Source: Selaginella moellendorffii
Lineage: Eukaryota > Streptophyta > Lycopodiopsida > Selaginellales > Selaginellaceae
Assembly (NCBI RefSeq): GCF_000143415.4
Contig: NW_003314285.1
Location: 1,159,587-1,223,586 of the forward strand
Length of the DNA: 64,000 nt
Reading direction: 5' to 3'
Shown: in pieces, positions 21,453 through 33,686 of the stretch
Position numbering within the stretch: the first letter of the stretch is position 1
Layout: each line of letters begins with the position of its first letter
Notes under the pieces: generated by a model
The model's input: the letters and a program-made list of their open reading frames with translations, nothing else
Database searches by the model: none
Told to the model about the DNA's origin: nothing
Translations under genes and position numbers: made by a program

Positions 21453-24400
21453 CACTGTAGTATGGCTCAAGATATTGAGATTGAGAATTTGCCAAGGGAA
21501 GTTTGCAAATTAAATAAGGAGAACAAGAAGAGAAAAAAGAAGCTGAGGTAGCTAAACCAACAAAACTTAAGCAATTAGACTCCTCTTCAAGTTCTGAGGA
21601 CGATGAAGTTTTGCAACTGCCCCCAGTTGCATGAGTTTCAAAGTTCAAGTCTCCGAAACCACCCAATTTCAAAGGCATGTGGGACTATTAGGGTTTGGAA
21701 GACTGAGTTTATGATATGGAAAACTATTTTATAGCAGCAGACGTAAATGATCATACGAAAGTTCTATATATACAATCCTTTCTCACCGATCATGCCAAAC
21801 TTGGTGGCACTAAGTGTGTGCTGAAAAAGGGCAAACTAGAAGTTGGACCAAGATGCGGTCTCGTATCCATAAAAAATACTTGCCGGACAATCTTGGTTTG
21901 AGACTTTGTGCAAAGCTGCGGTGGTTAAAGCAGCGAGGGGACTTTATGCATAACGTTAATGCGTTTGCTTAGAAGCATATTATGATTGCAAATATGAGTG
22001 ACGAAGATGCTCAAAGTTATTTCCTAGAAGGTTTAAGTTCACTTTCTTGCAATGAAATTTTGAAGTTTAAGCCAAAGACATAGAATGTAAGGATATAGCA
22101 TAGCAAATTGCCTTTAGTCATTCGCTCATGGAACAATATCAGTAGCCATATGCTAAACAAGGTGATCGGAAACAAAGGGTGGAAGGGAAGTTCCACCCTA
22201 GAGGTTCACAAGCAATGGTTAACAAAGGTGGTGGTTGGTGACCACTAGCAACATTTTGCTAGTCCTATGCCCTTTGTTCCTCCTCCTGGTGGGTACAAGT
22301 AACAGCAACTTGTGAAACCTACTCCTAGCAGAATGGGTAGTGTGGGTTATTTCTTCCATTGTGAAGAGATAGGATATAGATCCTCAGAATGTCCAAATAA
22401 GCATAAGATAAGGTTTCATATTAATGTCATGAGGGAAGACAATGGTGGTGAAGCTGAAGGGGTTAACGAGTTGGTCAATATAGACTATGAGGAAGAGGAG
22501 GTGAGTTACTTTCGTTACTTTCCTCAAGCTTTTCTTGCAGTCAATGCAAACACTAATCCGTTGATGTATCTGGTAGGCTTTGTCCACAAACACCAAATCC
22601 GAGTGATGATTGACATGGGAGCTACGCACTGTGTGATATCCAAAGAGTTAAGTTAGTTAAGTTATTAGTTAAGTTGTTAGGATTGAATGCTAAGCAGATG
22701 TCGCCCATATACTTGCGGTTTGTAGAAGGTGGGCAAGTAGCCAAAAAATTTATGAGTGATGTTCCAATAAAAATATCCAAGTGGAAAGAAAGAGTGGACT
22801 TGGTAGTGTTAAAGATACCAAATTTTTAGATGGTGTTTGGTATGGATTTCTTCAACAAATATATTAAAGGGATTTATGGTGTTGGACAAAGTCACATCAC
22901 ATTGAAGTTAGAATGATGTCCCGATGTGTCCTTCCAATTGCAAAAGCACTCCTCAAAGGATTGGAATGCTAAGTTCTTAATTGCGAGAGCCGCTCAAAAA
23001 GCAATTAAAAAGGGATGTCAGACTTTTTGGGTTCAAGTGATGGAAACTAAAGGTGATGATAGTTTAATTCGAATCGGTGATGGGGTTGATCCAATACCAA
23101 AGAAGATATTAGAGTTGTTGGCAAGGAATCAGGATATTTTTCCAAAGGATTTGCCACCAAGGCTACTTCCTAGCCGTGAGGTTGATCATCAGATTAAGGT
23201 TATTTTAGGTTCCAAACCACTTACAAAAGCTCCATATCACTTGAACATTAAGGAGATGGCTAAACTCAAGAAGCAACTCACAGAGCTTCTTGACAAAAGT
23301 TATATTGGACCAAGCAAGTCACCTTATAGAGTGCCGGTCCTTTTTGTTATAAAAAAAGATGGAACCATGAGGATGTGTATTGATTATCGGGCTCTCAACA
23401 AGATCATGGTCAAAAATAGTTATCCTTTACTTCACATTAATGACTTGTTTGACCAACTCTTAAAAGCTAAGTATTTTACTCGACTTGATTTGCAGTCTGG
23501 GTATCATTAGATACAGGTGGTAGATCAGGATGTGGAGAAGACAGCCTTTAAGACTCAATATAAGTCTTATGAGTTCCTTGTCATGCCATTCGGGTTATGC
23601 AATACTCCAGCAACATTCAGCACTATGATGGATAAAATATTTAAAGATTATTTGGACACATTTGTTGTCTTATATATCAATGATGTTTTAGTCTTTAGTG
23701 AAACATTGGAGGATCATTTGAAACACTTGAAGCCAGTGTTTCAGAAATTGCGTGAACATAAATTGTATGTTAAAGAAAGTAAATGCACTTTTGGACAATT
23801 GCACATAAGCTTTCTTGGACATATAGTTGGTGGAGGCATAATTGAGGTGGATCCAACGAAGGTGGAAGTGGTAAAGTCTTGGGAAGTCCCGACAATTGTA
23901 TCAAATGTTTATTCCTTTCTCGGTTTGACGGGATACTATCGCAAGTTTGTTCACAAATTTGCATATATTGCTTTTTTGTTGACTGAGTTAACAAAGAATA
24001 GTATACCATTTCATTAGACACCAGCTTGTTAGCGTGCTTTTGTACGGTTGAAAGAAATCTTGACTACAGTTCCTGTTTTTAGGATCCCGAATCTTGATAA
24101 ACCCTTCGAAGTACATTATGATGCATTTGGCTATGCTATTGGTGTCATGTTGCACCAAAATTATAATAAAGAAGTTAGTGTTACGCTAAGGCAACATGGT
24201 TGTCCCATTGCGTTCTACTCCAAAAATTGGATGACCCAACAAAGATGGCCAATGCACGAGAAAGAGATGTTTGCTATAGTGTTGACATTGGAACATTGCA
24301 TTTAGGGTTTAGGGTTTAAACCCTAAACCCTAAACCCTGACATACCAAAGTTTATATGGATAGTAACACACTAAGCTACTTTGCTATGCAACCTAAGCTT

Positions 24401-26010
24401 ACGATGAAGCAAGCTCATTGGCAAAAGAAGCTCGCTAAATTTAATATTGAAATCATCTATAAACTTGGTAAAGACAATGTTGTTCCAGATGCATTAAGTC
24501 GTCAAGCTATGTTTTGGGCAATATCAGCAATCAGTTCAGACTGGTTGGAGGACGTATAGGCTTCATATGGAAGTGATCCATTGGCAAAAGTAATCTTGCA
24601 CTGTATGGAGTTGTCAAAGTAGAACTTTGGTAGTGAAGCAGTGAAAGTTGTTAGTCATACCAATATAAAACTTCACTTCCCAATTTGGGATGGGTTTATA
24701 TTCTATAAGTAAGAAAGATTGTATCTTCCCTCTAAAGATCTGTAGTAGTTGTTTCTGTGGGAACATCATAATGTTCCAGTAGCGGGACATGGTGGAAAAC
24801 ACAAGACTCTTGCTTCATTAAAAAAGGGATTTTTCTTGTTTGGTATGGAAGGTGATGTAGTGGACTATATCCATTCCTACTCTATATGCCAACAATGTAA
24901 GTGCAAAACTGAGAAGTAGGCTGGAAAGTTGCAGTGCATTCCAGTGCCAACATGGCCATTTCAGAGTATGATACTTGACTTTATCACTTGCTTGCCGAAG
25001 TCTAAAGGTTATGATACTTTGATGGTGGTTGTGGATTAGTTGTCAAAAATTTCACACTTCATTCCAACTGTGGAAATAGTGAATACAAAGCAAGCAATAA
25101 AGTTCTTTTCATGGTCTTCCTGAAGAGATGATCTTGAATAGACATTTAAGATTTACAGAGAAGTTTTAGGCCATATTGTTCCAGTTGTTCAATACTAAGT
25201 TGAAGTTTAGTACGGCTTATCATCCTCAAATTGATGGGTAAACTGAACGTGTGAATGCTCAAGTTGAGGATTATTTGCGGTACTATATCGCAGTGGACCA
25301 ATGCGACTGGGTTGACCATTTAGATATAGTAGAAATCTATTATAACAACACATTTACAGTGCTATTGGCTGTTCTCCATGGGAGATGCTGCAAGGGAATG
25401 TTTATAGGGTTCCTCAACAGATTGTTATACCGAAATCAATATCTAAAGTGTTGGTCTTAGCCTTTGAGACTTATATGGAGTAGCTATGCCAGAGTTGGTC
25501 TAGAGCTACTGAGGCGATGGGAAAAGCTCAAAATAGGTATCAACGTGATAAGGATTAACATTGTTAGGATGTATCCTATCAAGTGGGAAATTAGGTGTGG
25601 CTATCTTCCCAAAACTTGAATATTAAGGGATCCTTGTCTTGGAAGCTGTTACCAAGATACGTTGGACCTTATCAGGTTTTGAAGCAAATTAGTGATATAT
25701 CCTATCAAATGGATTTTCTTGCAAAAATGTATAGTGTTCATAATGTATTTCATGCCAATTTATTGGCTCCTTACATTATGGATGTTGCATCTCAAAAGAA
25801 GATTCATCCGCCACCAGAAGTTGTGAATGGTAAACCTGAATACAGTGTTAAAACTATCTTGGATTCTTGGTTTTAGAGATGGGCTTATGCGAAAGAGTAT
25901 TTTATTAAGTGGAAGGGTTACCCAACTTGTGAATCAATTTAGAAACCTCTTAGGAATCTTATACATGCTTGTGAGCTTGTCATAGAGTATGAGAATCATA
26001 ATAAAGACTA
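21453..26010 (+). pseudogene. Decayed chromovirus gag-pol (relic 3)
   Basis: In order: gag (21460-22300), a degraded zinc knuckle FHCEEIGYRSSEC (about 22345-22395), protease with MIDMGATHCVIS (22600-22650), reverse transcriptase (22926-24017) with [20 protein letters not shown] and MPFGLCNTP but YIND in place of YIDD, RNase H (24048-24560), integrase (about 24700-25450) and integrase C-terminus plus chromodomain (25595-26000, YFIKWKGYP). The chromodomain is itself hit by stops. A 38-bp telomere-type palindrome replaces part of RNase H at 24301-24338. Most stop codons could come from C-to-T or G-to-A change. It is non-functional. Confidence 0.88.
24301..24338. repeat. Interstitial telomere-type palindrome inside RNase H
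   Basis: Two TTTAGGG units and TTT are followed by three AAACCCT units, G-rich strand first and C-rich strand second, like two telomere ends joined head to head. It falls between the codons for LTLEHC and the later TLSYFAMQPKL block of RNase H. Roughly ten residues that gypsy RNase H normally has there are missing. Confidence 0.95.
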
Positions 26011-26137
26011 GCTTTTGTAAATCTTATAATAAATCTTGCAAATCAATAAAGTAATATATTTCTATAATCATGAAATAATCTACCAATTTATAATAGTTAT
26101 CTAAATCTTCCTGACGGGTTTAATTTTTAGAAGAATT

Positions 26138-26224
26138 TGGGATAAAATAGCCATTAAAAACTCTTTTATTAAGCAATTACCCTTTCTCCAATTGGTTTAA
26201 AGGGAGAGAGATAGGGTGTGCTAC
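26138..26224 (+). mobile_element. 3' fragment of a TGTAGC-family LTR with primer-site remnant
   Basis: Matches the right half of the LTR at 20034-20195 (GGGATAAAATAGCCATTAA through GTGTGCTACA) and is followed by TGTGGTATCTC, a decayed Met primer site. C-to-T differences dominate. Confidence 0.75.
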
Positions 26225-26250
26225 ATGTGGTATCTCCAAATTCAAGTGCA

Positions 26251-27950
26251 TTACAGCCTGTCAATCACTACAATATAAAGACCGTCAAAGGGATTAGAAA
26301 AGAGAATAGAAAAACAAAACAAAAATATAGAAGAAAGTAATAAGGAAACAAAAGTGATGAAAGTAGAGGTAGAAGCAAAAGGACAAAGAGGTACAAAAGT
26401 GAAAGGAATGAAAGAAATATAAAGAAGTATGAAATAAGAGGGAGAAGCCTCAAAGTTACACTTAACATGATTGTAGTGCAACCAATCTATACCAAGGATG
26501 AGGTCAAAAGCCTGACTTGGCATCACATGTAGTGACTGCAAATAAAGCTTAAGATCACCCATACACATAACTAGGTCTGCCTCATCCCGTATATATGCAT
26601 GTGTACGGCCATTACCATAAAGAATGAAAACTAGCTCTGCCACACAATGCAAATGTAAACGGCAATGTGTGGCAATAGGCTGAGCAATAGAAGATAAACT
26701 CGAGCATGTATCAACTAACATGGAGAGAAAAATAGAAAAACTCTTATTATAAAAACGAGCTTGGAAAGTAAATATTGGATGGACTAGTGCTAAATGAACC
26801 CCTTTATGATACTCTCGACAAAAAGATGGAAGGGTCACTGATTTATTTGCGCAAGGTCCCTCTATTACTTGTGCAACACGTTGTTTCCCAGATGCATCTC
26901 ATTGTTTCCTAGATGCATCTTGTTATCCAAACCTTCCACTACAACAGCACCAACAGGATGTTCTTGATGCCAAAGTCTCCACCTTAAAAATGGAGGTCAC
27001 CAATCTAGAAAACACCGACAACACCGATAAATGTGAATAACTTCATCACACACCTAGCAGCAAACATCACGACCACGGCCACATCCTCATCCTTGTCCTT
27101 GAACTCGGGCAGCAGCAATATCAACCTTAATTGGAATAGGACCATCTGACATGCAGCGAGAAGTGGAAGAGATAACATTTTATAACGTTATGCCAAGAAA
27201 AGGGCATCATCAAGGGTGGCTGAAGTCAGTGCATGCACAAGTCCTACAAGAACTTGAAGAAGTGTTGGCCACAACATTCTTAACTTGATCCGCTTCAACA
27301 AATTTGGCTCCACATGAATCAAGAGGCTTCAAAAACAAATGCTATATTGCATCACTAACTTAGATGGCCCTTGATAAAGATGATGCAATTGTTAGAAGGC
27401 ATCATCACAATCATTAGCATATCAAAATGTGTGTTTGAAGATGTCTGAGAGAATACTCCAATCTTCACGAGTGGCTGCACTCAAACCATTATACTACTGC
27501 AGCGCCATCCCTTAGAAATACGTGGGAAACTCATGCAAATGTCAAGCATCATCTCAAGAATTATATGTGGCAATCACCATAAAGTGATCAAATTAATAAT
27601 ACATATCATCCCCAAGATTCCCACGAAAGAACTTCGGCCGGACATGAGGATTGGTAGTAAAGAATAGGAGTTGTACCACGCATTGTGGATGCTACGATCA
27701 ACTAAATTTGATTTTTCAACTGCAACTGCATAACATTGAGCAAATGCACCAACTGTTGTTTCAAAGTCAAAGGAAGCTACTGCTTTACCATGAAGATGAA
27801 TGAAAAAACAAAAACAAAAACAAAAGAAATGGAAAAAGCTAGAAGGAAAAGGAGATTTATACAATGCAAAAACTATATCTTAACCAAAATCCCAAATCTA
27901 AGCATGGAATATGAAAAGGGAATACAAAAATGTGTATATTAATTAACCCA
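26251..27950 (-). pseudogene. Gypsy relic 4: protease and gag remnants
   Basis: The minus-strand frame 26251-26838 has the retroviral-type aspartic protease layout: a LVDTCSSLS block (Gly of DTG replaced by Cys) and, about 70 residues later, LILGIDWL. Sequence from 26840 to 27950 lies where gag would be; it is heavily interrupted and I recognise no intact domain. RT and integrase are absent. The 3' end (low coordinates) abuts an LTR fragment of another family. Confidence 0.7.
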
Positions 27951-28281
27951 AAAACCCTAATTTATATACAAGAGCGAGTGGTCCAGATTGAAACCAATCA
28001 TAGGGCTACCATCCCACTACACTAATATTAGTACATAGCATCGTAGCTGTACACTTAGACCACACATTGTTTAATTTAATATTATTTATAATTCAGTTTG
28101 GAAATTTGTAAAATAACTGTTTAGTAGCTATGTAAGAAGTAACATTTTGAAGAACATATTAGTAAGAACAATAGTAAAACCCTTGCTTTTACAATCCCAG
28201 CTCAAATAAATTCTTGCATTGACTATCATTTGGAATAAGTTCTTCTCTATTCGAACACACTCTAAACAATAATTACAATCA

Positions 28282-28378
28282 CATAAGATGAGCTCCATAA
28301 CTTCTCAAGCATACCAAACAAAGCTGCTGCTTCTTTCGTTGCTCTTTAACTCCCAAGGAGTTCACAGGTCCTGTAGAC
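28282..28378. repeat. Left arm of an inverted repeat around subtilase pseudogene C
   Basis: About 97 bp matching, at roughly 85-90% by eye, the reverse complement of 29741-29840. The arm corresponds to the 5' UTR and exon 1 region of the subtilase gene. Confidence 0.85.
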
Positions 28379-29735
28379 AAACAAAACATTAGATTTGATT
28401 TCCAGCGTGCTAAAGCTTGAAGGTGAAAATAATTCCAGACCTATCACATATCTGGCTCACCTTGATTCACCATAACATACTTGCCAGAGCTGTTAGAAGG
28501 TTTCATCTTTTCCTTTTGCAAGGCTCACACTTCCGAGAATTTGTCTTGCAGCATCGAGAATGCTCACTCGTCCATCATCTTCAGCTACAAGTACGCCTTC
28601 AGTAGGTTCTCGGTGTACCTGACTGAACAAGAGGCCGAAAAAATCTCCAGTCATTGCTTAACACATGAACAGACCACTGTCTGAGGCCCTCAACAGCAAA
28701 ACGCTCCATCCACTCACAACACACTCGTGGGATTTCCTCGGCCTGGCCATGCCAGCCAAAAGCAGTCACGCTGAAGTGCTCCCCTACTGACGTGATCGTC
28801 GGACTTCTGGACACAGGTAACTTACAAAACTCACTCGAAAATGCTTGATGTGCTTACTTGCTCTGTGCGTAGAACTCTGGCCGGAGTCGGAGAGTTTCAG
28901 ACATGGAACCTGTGCCAGCTCATTGGAAAGGAACTTGCGTCAATCCACCAGGCACCAAAGCCAATGAGACTGTCAACTGCAACAAGTATGTGTTAGAGTT
29001 TTCCAGAAGAAAAGACTAAAGTGATGAATGAACTCTTTACCAGGAAACTTGTTAGAGCCAGATACTATAAGGGAGCGAAAGTCCATACAAGAACTTGAGA
29101 GACTCGGTGGACATGGTCGTCGACAGCTGCTGGAAGCCTGGTTCCACACACGAGCAAGAGACGAGGAGGAGCTCCAAATCCTTGGATCGCCATGTACGAA
29201 GTCTGCTGGACGGATATGCGAGGAGGTTGACATTGCTGCGGGTTTCGACGATGCCATCAACGACGGCAATTTACAGCGTAGACGTCATTGCGATTGATGC
29301 CTATCACGCCGTTGAAAGAGGGATCATGGTCTCTTGCGCTGGTGGAAACTCTGGACCATTTACTGGATCGGTGTCCAACGGTGCTCTCTGGATCTTCACA
29401 GTCGGTGCCACTACAATCGACAGGGAGATCAATGAGGATGCTAAAATAGCAGCCAAGTAAGTATAACAGATGATCAAAAGGTGCCTCGTGGTTTCTGTGC
29501 AGTCGTAAATCACGAATTCTCAGAGGAACAACGATTCCTTACAAACCAGCACCTGTAGTAAGGAAGTTTTCATGAAGAGATCCACATACAATCAGTCCGG
29601 ATATCATCAAGGTACTCGAAAACATACCATGAAAATTGTGACTTACCTCATGTTGCAGCCAGATGTTACCACTCCAAGAGTCGAGATCTTAGCAACTTGG
29701 CCAAGCAATATCCCTGTCACTAATGTTTTTTTTTC
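28282..29735 (+). pseudogene. Subtilase pseudogene C, plus-strand
   Basis: Begins with sequence like the 5' UTR and first exon of the intact subtilase at 45580-47934 and proceeds in the same order: first intron, propeptide (IIFSYKYAF-like, near 28570), propeptide end and mature start, the Asp region (about 28800-28990), the His region, the Asn region with CAGGNSGP (29336-29360), and the start of the Ser-region exon (near 29670-29720). Several frameshifts, a missing stretch in the His-region exon (the canonical HGTH block is damaged) and stop codons rule out function. It ends just after the codons for LATWPSNIPV, before the catalytic Ser. It is flanked by inverted repeats. Confidence 0.88.
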
Positions 29736-29740
29736 CCCTT

Positions 29741-29840
29741 CTTTCTAGAGGACCTGTGAACTCCTTGAGACTTAAAGGGCAATGAAAGAAGAAGTAGCTT
29801 TGCTTGCTATGCTTGAGAAGTTATGGAGTTCATCTTATTG
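29741..29840. repeat. Right arm of the inverted repeat
   Basis: Inverted copy of 28282-28378. In minus orientation it reads as subtilase leader plus exon 1, so the 5' end of the gene is present twice, facing inwards from both sides of the pseudogene. Confidence 0.85.
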
Positions 29841-29849
29841 GTTTGCTTA

Positions 29850-32800
29850 AGCAAACCCGGATGGATATATTAAAATATGCTTGAATATTCTAGGATATTT
29901 TACCATCTAATGGTTGTTATTCATTTAAATTAATTTTGTATTTATAATTTATAAGCATGTTTATAATTTATAAAAAATTTTAAACACTTTCTAATTCTTT
30001 TTATTCTACCATCTAATGGTTGATATGCAATAAGATTAATCTTGTGTTTATAAATTATGAACATGTTTATAATTATAAAGTTTTATTCGATCAATTGGAT
30101 TAATAAGTAAGAATTTACTATTAAGAAAATCAAGCGTTGCTACATGCACCACATAGCAAATTATTTATATTAATTGTTGTTTAGAAGAATATTAGTCAAT
30201 GCAAGAATTTATTTTTTATATATATAGAATTTTAGTTTTTTAAAATACATATTGCCACATGATTTATGTAATATTTAAAGAACATACTTAATTAATATTT
30301 ATAATTTAAAAATTGTGTAGATATTGTATTATATTCTGATAATTCAATTATATCAAGATCATATTGTAATTGTAAGAAGAAAAAATTGTAATTTATTAAA
30401 AACTATTTCCTTCTCTTCAAAGTGATTTAATTCAGTATTATATGAATCCCATCAAAAAATCATTTTTAAAACCTATATAAACCTATATAATTAATTGTGA
30501 TTTCTTTTCTAAAATTAAATAGAAGTTTCTTTTGGTGAGGAGTTTTTTGGTTATACTATTATTAATGTGTAATTTTCATCAGATTCAATATGGACCATTT
30601 TTAGGTTATTATAAATATATACATTTCTAGCTTTTACATTAGTGGAGGTAAGGCTTCTAAGAGTGTTCAGATTTGTGATTTTTCTTTAGATCTAGCTTTA
30701 GCATCATCTAAATCTTTGATTTTCTTTTATTTTTTTAATTTTTTCTCCTCTCACAGTAAGTAAACCCTTTATTTATGGAGTAATAATTGTTATAATTGCT
30801 CAATGTTATGTAGTTGTAACTAGACAATTAAACACAATTGATAGCAATATTCATGACATATGGTGCAACTTCTTTTCCTCTTACTCCTTTTACCTGTCTA
30901 GTTGGATTTCTTCTATGGAAATTCTAAGGATGATATATATTATTGGTTTAATCAATTCATAATAACTGCCACTTATCATTCTTAGGATGATGTTTGGATT
31001 TCATTATTACTTCTTACCATTTTTTCATGCCCTTCTCATGTTCCCTCAATAATCTTTATAATACTATAGTTGATTAGCTCAAGAAAAAGTATATTGATTT
31101 CTTCAACTTTCATATGTCTTCTAGGGAAAATATTGCAATATGTCAATCTTCTTCTAATTAGAGATGTTCATTTAAACAAGATTCATGTTTAGTATTAATC
31201 ACCAAAAGAGTTGTGAGCCAATATTAAGGAAATGTTACAGAAGGGTGTTATTTGGAAAGTTTAAAATTGTTAGTTATATAAACCTTATTTATGAAGTATG
31301 ATAAAAGGATTTGGTTCAACATCAACAATCACCCATTGAATGATATGATAGTTTTGAGTATGTACCCACTTCCTCATTTAAAGCAAAGCCATTAGCTCAC
31401 CATATTGGATCTCACCTTTAGGTATTGGCAATATTTTTAAAATTATTTTCTATATGAATGGATCAAAACATGATTAATGGATCACCTTTGGCATATCATA
31501 AAGAACTTTATCCATATATTAGAAATTCACTGAAACATTACTCAAGCCAAATACCATCATTAAGTACTTGTATAAACTAAATAGTGAAGGTGATGTGGGA
31601 AGAATATATTTATGATGTACATATTGGTTATATAAAGTTGGTTTGAAGCTAAAGTAGTTTATAAAGTGTATGAGTAATGCATAATGTTTTATTGGCAAAG
31701 TGCAATATCTTATAAATTTTATTTTTTATTGTACTGCACCATTGCAAGCATTATTAAAGTCATTGATATCATCTTTCATCTAATGTAAAACTGTAAATAA
31801 GTATTTATAGAACTCAAGGATGTTTTGCTAACTCCTCCACTTTTGGAATACACTAATTACATTTATCCTTTCATCTTGAGCATGAATGCTTAATATATTG
31901 ATTGAAGGATGCTAATATAAGAGAGTTTGAGTGTGCCTAATAAGTGTCTTAATAGTCCTATGTTTATGGTTGAGACATTTCATATATTAACATCTCAACT
32001 AAGGATATGCCACACTTTTGTGAATGTTTATTATCCACAAATAAATAATTTGATAAAATGATTTGTTAAAACCTTCAAGGCGATGATGGCAAAGTATATG
32101 ACTTTTCAATTAGAATGTGATAGTTATTTACATCTCTTTGGTATAGTTATATCATGAAGTGCAAAGTTTTACCGTTGCTTCACTATATAAAGACTTATGT
32201 ACTCATGATCCCAGTTTGCTAATAAAATTGAGTTTATCTTTGTGATTGTTTTAAACTATTAACATTGGGTCATGGGATTCATAGTTAATAAGCATTCCTT
32301 CATTTATTTTAGTGGAACTTGATAAACATTTGAGCAGTGGGATAAAAATGGTACTGAGACTTTAATTGTCATCTATTTATGGTGTGTAGAGTGGATGATC
32401 GAGTGTTAATTCATTCTACCTGTCTTATAGTATATAGTTTATTAGTTGAAAAAGACTATATAGCATACATAAATTTATAAGGTTTAGCATAAAACTTTGA
32501 GCCTCTAGAAATTATACATGTAAAATGCTTCATATAAAGAGATTAGAAATAAATTACACTACTTATATATCCACCAATACCTCATTTTTCCGAACTATCA
32601 ACTAAAGAACATTAATTATTTTCCATCCTTTTGAGAGAAGGGGATGGTATTATGGTAAGTGTATAGTTTAAATGCCATATACTATTATAAGTGTAATAAA
32701 ATGTTTATATAGAATCGACTCAATTTTTAACTCACTCTCAATTCTCTCCAGATTTAAATAACGATCCCAAAGAAATCTCACTACTAATGATACTAGTTGA

Positions 32801-33400
32801 TAAATGATTATTTGTTCAGTTTTTGGTTGGAAAACAAAAGGTATTAAGGGAAACTAGATTAAACATAGTTTTTAAGTCTAGGATACATCCTATCAATTTT
32901 AATATTAATTATAATAATAAACATGGTCTATTTATTATCAATAACTAATAATCAAATGAAAAAATATTTCAGCTAATTTTTTAGACTATTTGAATGTTTT
33001 TTTGAGTGGGTTTTGATTTTACCACTCAAGGAACTTAAGTTTGATATATGTTTCAGAGTATTTTATATTTTTAAATAATTTTTAATAAAAAGAATTTTAG
33101 AAAGCGTTCTATGAATATTTCTTATTCAAATTAATTAAAATTAAAATATATGCTGTGAATATTGTAATATAAGTTTTACAAATAAGAAATTAATAAATAA
33201 ATCTTACTTCTTTTATTTTTCATTAAGATTGAGAAGAGTGGGTCCCCTAAAATACTACCTTGATAGAGGTGATATTGTATTAACTGCCAGATCATCAATA
33301 AAGCTGAGATAATTCTGTCCATCATCTTATTATAGTATTTTAATTCTTTAAAATACATATTGACACTATAGTTACAAGTTAAGTTTTATATAATATAAAC
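29850..33400. other. Very AT-rich decayed retroelement DNA
   Basis: No intact gene. GC is visibly far lower than in the genes to the right. Scattered remnants read as gypsy pol after heavy C-to-T change: a reverse transcriptase trace at about 31300-31400 (NINNHPLND followed by MYPLPHL) and an integrase trace at about 32020-32130 (FVKTFK, MAKYMTFQ) that recurs at 36930-37080. A broken lectin-gene fragment is embedded at 30315-30510. Confidence 0.65.
30315..30510 (+). pseudogene. Third, fragmentary copy of the GNA-lectin gene
   Basis: Matches the last 200 bp or so of the lectin gene at 33687-34505, including the VLYSDNSI-coding stretch, the CTTCTCTTCAAAGTGATT segment and the 3' flank after the stop. 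Internal deletions and frame breaks. Flanking sequence at 30235-30255 (TTTTAAAATACATATTG) also resembles the upstream flank near 33345-33366, so most of the gene was lost from between. Confidence 0.8.
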
Positions 33401-33686
33401 TTCTTTAATTATATTTTATGATTTAGCCAATTGTTAGATTTTGAGAAAAATAATCTTAATGGCTAAGTTACAACTTAAAACCTTTAAATGTGTGTAAGGT
33501 AGTAATTTCAGGTCATTTGTGTAGTGTCATCTAGTTTTGCCTTTCATAATCTTAAATGACATTGATTCACCAAGCTTAAATCTTATTTTAAATCATTTAA
33601 CACTTATGTTTAAAATATTTTTTTATCTTTTTGATATTATTAATAAAATTTACTATTTCAACAATAAATTATAGTGGAAAAATAGT

